The translations under genes and the position numbers were made by a program. A stretch of DNA of 64,000 nucleotides. Source: CAWCCP01 sp963701245. GTDB taxonomy: Bacteria > Patescibacteriota > Saccharimonadia > Saccharimonadales > UBA4665. How positions within the stretch are numbered: the first letter of the stretch is position 1; every line of letters begins with the position of its first letter. The notes beneath the pieces are model-generated. The model saw only the letters and a list, made by a program, of their open reading frames with translations. It had not been told where the DNA came from and did no database searches. Positions 61,338 through 64,000 of this stretch are shown here, piece after piece. The DNA is taken from positions 930,001 to 994,000 of the forward strand of contig OY969576.1 in the NCBI GenBank assembly GCA_963701245.1, written 5' to 3'.

Positions 61338-62136
61338 GATGTTCCTTAAGTCCTTCAGCTTCAATAGCAGCTTGTAATGTAGGCGAAACGGCTGTATTTA
61401 GCTGATGTATAGCTCGCTGTAAAAAGGTTGTTTGAATTTCGCCCATCATTAGCTCATAGGCACCTGGTTCTAATATTTGTTTCAGTACTGGTAGTCCCCA
61501 TTCAATACCAGCGACATGCACAAACAGCTCAGTCACTACCTCCGGATCGCCCGGCTTTCCCTCATCAGGATCCACAACAGAGTATTTAATTTGTACGAGT
61601 ATATCTCCTGGTCGGGCATCTGGTGAGGAACTCATATAGGTCATCAAACTCAATCTTCCTGGTCCAACGGCCTCATCGCCAGCTAATCTAAAAGCGGGAA
61701 CTGTCACAGATTCGAGCAGTATAGTATCAAAAGAACCATCAACTAACGTTTGCATATCCATGTAGGCGTCATCATATTTTTCTTGCAGCGGATCCGTCTC
61801 AACGTTACCGATTTGACCAAACCCAAAGGCTTCGTTAATTGCAGCATCGTGATAAGTCGTGTCCGTAAAAAAAACATCGCCCGGTTCAACACCTGGAGCC
61901 GGTCTTTCGAGTTCCTGTAAGGACCTAAAAACATCGTCCCTAAGTTCTCTTTGATCCGGTGTTAAGCCACTTTCAATTTCCTCGTCAATAACAACCTTTA
62001 GCTGGTAATCAAATAATGCATCTGCACCAAGCATGGCTCTCATTAGATAGCCTTCTAGCTCTGCTACTCTTGTGGTTGCTTCTCGTAAACTTTCTGCGGC
62101 CGGATCGGTTTCACGGCGCTCAAGATACTCGCCCAT
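61318..62136 (-). CDS. Hypothetical protein, 272 aa
   Basis: A soluble, acidic protein from ATG 62136, with an excellent AAAGGAGGG ribosome-binding site about five bases upstream. The first 80 residues are helical and acidic; the rest is mixed, with a strand-rich FVHVAGIEWGLP segment. No domain is recognised. Its 3' end overlaps the G1 peptidase by 20 bases, and two palindromes precede its start. Function unknown. Confidence 0.65.
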   Translation of the reverse strand: MGEYLERRETDPAAESLREATTRVAELEGYLMRAMLGADALFDYQLKVVIDEEIESGLTPDQRELRDDVFRSLQELERPAPGVEPGDVFFTDTTYHDAAINEAFGFGQIGNVETDPLQEKYDDAYMDMQTLVDGSFDTILLESVTVPAFRLAGDEAVGPGRLSLMTYMSSSPDARPGDILVQIKYSVVDPDEGKPGDPEVVTELFVHVAGIEWGLPVLKQILEPGAYELMMGEIQTTFLQRAIHQLNTAVSPTLQAAIEAEGLKEHLSRATS

Positions 62137-62188
62137 ACATTGCCCTCCTTTCGCATTACTTTAAGTCTATGTTTTACGGGCCTGCAGC

Positions 62189-62220
62189 AACAATTAATAT
62201 TGTTACAGCGTTATATAACG
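62189..62220. promoter_or_regulatory. Two adjacent palindromes upstream of a hypothetical gene
   Basis: AACAAT-TAAT-ATTGTT (62189-62204) and CGTTATATAACG (62209-62220) are perfect palindromes, four bases apart, about 55-85 bases upstream of the start at 62136. Their position fits an operator or promoter region, but AT-rich DNA makes palindromes common. Confidence 0.35.
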
Positions 62221-62275
62221 ATAAATTCGAAAGAGTAATAGTACCGAACATTGCTGCACAATCGCCGTAAGTTCT

Positions 62276-63322
62276 GGTCCACCCACTAAACAACAAGCAC
62301 ACTTGTATCTAGATTAGCATGTTCGTACCCCGGTATACTTTGTAAGTATTCGACGGGAGTCATCATGCCCAACATACTGTGCGGCCGGTAGAAGTTGTAG
62401 TCCAGGCAGTCGTCGACCAGAAATGCTTGTAGCTCGGATTTGTCATAGCTATATGTTGTCAATCGTTTGTAGCGGTCTTTGTCAACGCCATGTGAGCGTT
62501 CAATCCTGCCATTCAAATACGGCGAGTAAGCCGGTATCCGACCATGACGAATACCATGGACATCAAGCCAACGTTGTACGACAGTTCGCGTCTCTGGTTT
62601 GGTTTGCGGCAAGTGATCATAGACAAACTCCAAACCATTGTCAGTTTGTATGCACTGAAACGCGAAAGCCGGGGCAAAGAAACGAGTGGCGTGCTCTAGA
62701 AAGTCGACAGTATAGGTCGGATCATGTCCCGGGTACAGTCGTTTGTACTTAATCCTGGTGGCACAGTCAATGAGGTCGTACTGGTAGGCTGCCCGCTTCC
62801 AGTGTTTGACGTCCATTTGGCCGACTTCTCCTGGTTGGTAGGGATAATCGTTAAGTCGGCGATGTTGACGAGCGTGTCGCTTTCTCGGCGTTAGGAGTCC
62901 AGCACGCTTCAGGACATTACCGACGCCATGATGTGAGATGTTTACGCCGTAATCTCTTTGCAATATATGCGTAAGTGCATCCTCGCCATAGCCAAGCCCT
63001 AAACGGAGCTGCACGATGAGACTGACGGTATCTTCGTCAACATCAGCAGTATGTGACTTTGGTGTTCTGGGCAAGTCATACAAACTTGTTAACTGTTTAC
63101 TGCTCTCAATATACCGGGCGTACCAGTAGTAATACGTTCTTCTAGGTATACCGTAGAACTCACAAGCTGCAGTCACGCTCCCTAATTCTTCAGCTTTCCG
63201 AAACCACCCTAATCTAATCCTAGCCCCGTAGACTAAGAGTTGTTTCTCTGTCATTCTCCTGTATCTCACTTTCACTCCTTTCTAGTTTAGTGAAAGTGTG
63301 CAAGATGTATGGTGGGAAGATA
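62276..63322 (-). mobile_element. IS481-family insertion sequence, copy B (1047 bp)
   Basis: The flanks carry a perfect 13-bp direct repeat CGCCGTAAGTTCT (62263-62275 and 63323-63335). The ends have imperfect inverted repeats sharing a CCCAC core. It carries one intact transposase. It is related to, but clearly different from, the element at 21431-22468, so two IS481 lineages are present. Confidence 0.85.
62286..63275 (-). CDS. IS481-family transposase, copy B, 329 aa
   Basis: The same plan as the transposase at 21481: an N-terminal helix-turn-helix (RKAEELGSVTAACEFYGIPRR), then Asp in GQMDVKHWKRA, Asp in IQTDNGLEF and Glu in YLNGRIERSHG as the likely catalytic triad. Many residues match copy A, but long stretches differ. 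A GTG start at 63275 is used; ATG 63254 is also possible. It is intact. Confidence 0.92.
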   Translation of the reverse strand: MKVRYRRMTEKQLLVYGARIRLGWFRKAEELGSVTAACEFYGIPRRTYYYWYARYIESSKQLTSLYDLPRTPKSHTADVDEDTVSLIVQLRLGLGYGEDALTHILQRDYGVNISHHGVGNVLKRAGLLTPRKRHARQHRRLNDYPYQPGEVGQMDVKHWKRAAYQYDLIDCATRIKYKRLYPGHDPTYTVDFLEHATRFFAPAFAFQCIQTDNGLEFVYDHLPQTKPETRTVVQRWLDVHGIRHGRIPAYSPYLNGRIERSHGVDKDRYKRLTTYSYDKSELQAFLVDDCLDYNFYRPHSMLGMMTPVEYLQSIPGYEHANLDTSVLVV

Positions 63323-63564
63323 CGCCGTAAGTTCTTTTATTGCTTTTTTTCTGATTTCGTTTTATGTGACTTGAATATTCTACGTTATAACTACTCAAGT
63401 TAATCGCTTTGAACTTTGAATTGAGTGTGTATAATTTACCAGTTTTCATGCAAATCTCAGTCACTCCATGCTTAATGGTATAGCGTCAATTACAAGCAAA
63501 TTAGCTATAATGTTCACCAAGATGTTTTAATAAAACCTTAGCAACACGAAAGCTTTTTTTGGGA

Positions 63565-64000
63565 ATGGATAGTAACGGACAAAACCGGCCACGAGAGAGG
63601 AAACGGCAAGGAAATTTTGAGGGTTTTATCGCAAACCGGAAAACAAAGGTACTACCCTCTTCCAGCCCTGCTGTAGGAAACAACACCCCAGACAATCGAA
63701 ATAGCGACGAAATATCAGCAATTAGACAGGATTCAATATTAAACCGATCTATCCCTCCGTCATTCTCACAACCAACGAATAAACCAATGACCACCGATTT
63801 CGCAAAACGACAACGTAGACGACGCCGACGAAAACGAATTCTGTTTATCGTTATCATTGTTTTACTAGGTCTTATAGGTGCTGGGGCGTGGGACGCTTGG
63901 CAGCTGTATCATAAAGTTCATCGGCTCAGCGTCGGCAATCTATCAGCTTCGGTTGGCGGAGCAGAAAACATTTTAGTAGCCGGCTCTACTAACCGCTGCA
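63565..64000 (+). CDS. N-terminal part of an LCP-family (LytR-CpsA-Psr) protein, runs off window
   Basis: The frame from ATG 63565 stays open to the window end (145 codons). A polar cytoplasmic tail of about 80 residues with an Arg-rich run precedes one membrane helix (ILFIVIIVLLGLIGAGAW). After it, ASVGGAENILVAGSTNRC matches the start of the LCP domain, where NILLLGSDxR is typical. LCP proteins attach glycopolymers to peptidoglycan on the outer side of the membrane. GGGA just before the ATG is a weak ribosome-binding site. The opposite-strand frame here is a shadow. Confidence 0.75.
   Translation, partial: MDSNGQNRPRERKRQGNFEGFIANRKTKVLPSSSPAVGNNTPDNRNSDEISAIRQDSILNRSIPPSFSQPTNKPMTTDFAKRQRRRRRRKRILFIVIIVLLGLIGAGAWDAWQLYHKVHRLSVGNLSASVGGAENILVAGSTNRC

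Noticed and set aside
1..64000. CRISPR arrays, tRNA, rRNA or known riboswitches
   Set aside because: No regularly spaced short repeats, cloverleaf-type sequence or rRNA motif was seen. The only strong repeats are coding tandem repeats, the duplicated lectin block and the insertion sequences.

Overview
The window looks like a chromosomal segment of a Candidatus Saccharibacteria (TM7, Patescibacteria) genome, probably an environmental lineage. This rests on inference from several signs: many secreted ricin-type lectin proteins share one type of N-terminal membrane signal (GF-x-H...LAV, ending in SHA or VHA); there is a large VirB6/TrbL-like membrane protein of the kind common in this phylum, a GuaB1-type CBS enzyme, an LCP-family cell-envelope protein, and many hypothetical genes. 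UGA and UAG both end intact genes here, so the standard code fits. No rRNA, tRNA or CRISPR array was seen.

Layout. 1-10 kb: the end of a secreted protein, a hypothetical gene, DNA polymerase IV behind a palindromic promoter, a possible HicA/eRF1-like protein, a 50-aa protein, an alpha/beta hydrolase, a lectin, a frameshifted DHA2-type drug exporter and a lectin-FN3-GH12 glucanase. 10-18 kb: a GNAT enzyme, an orphan VirB6-like protein, a HAD hydrolase and a highly repetitive Gly/Ser/Thr protein, then the first copy of an IS4-type insertion sequence. 18-30 kb: an ABC exporter, a glycosyltransferase-like protein, an IS481 element, a CheR-like methyltransferase, an epoxide-hydrolase-like protein, and a PadR/ABC/FtsX-type operon whose permease is cut by two insertion sequences (an IS256/IS1249-type element and the second IS4-type copy). 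30-42 kb: redox, Nudix and carbonic-anhydrase-like enzymes, a GH16 glucanase, an M14-type deacylase and several hypothetical genes.

42-50 kb: two lectin proteins with different heads but an identical 1.1-kb stalk, membrane anchor and tail. The second copy abuts a 5'-truncated, amber-interrupted DAHP synthase. Intact aroB and aroD follow, then a frameshifted TIM-barrel gene that may be a dehydroshikimate dehydratase. 50-64 kb: phosphoglycerate mutase, a hexokinase-like kinase, MscS, a MarR-linked ABC-2 exporter, an aminotransferase, an adenosine-kinase-like/SAH-hydrolase pair with a convergent GuaB1 enzyme, a G1 glutamic peptidase, a second IS481 element and the start of an LCP protein.

Taken together, the segment describes a small cell that invests in surface lectins, secreted glucanases and a secreted peptidase, recycles purines and adenosylhomocysteine, carries several exporters, and is losing genes through insertion sequences, frameshifts and nonsense mutations. 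Some single-base frameshifts could instead be sequencing errors.
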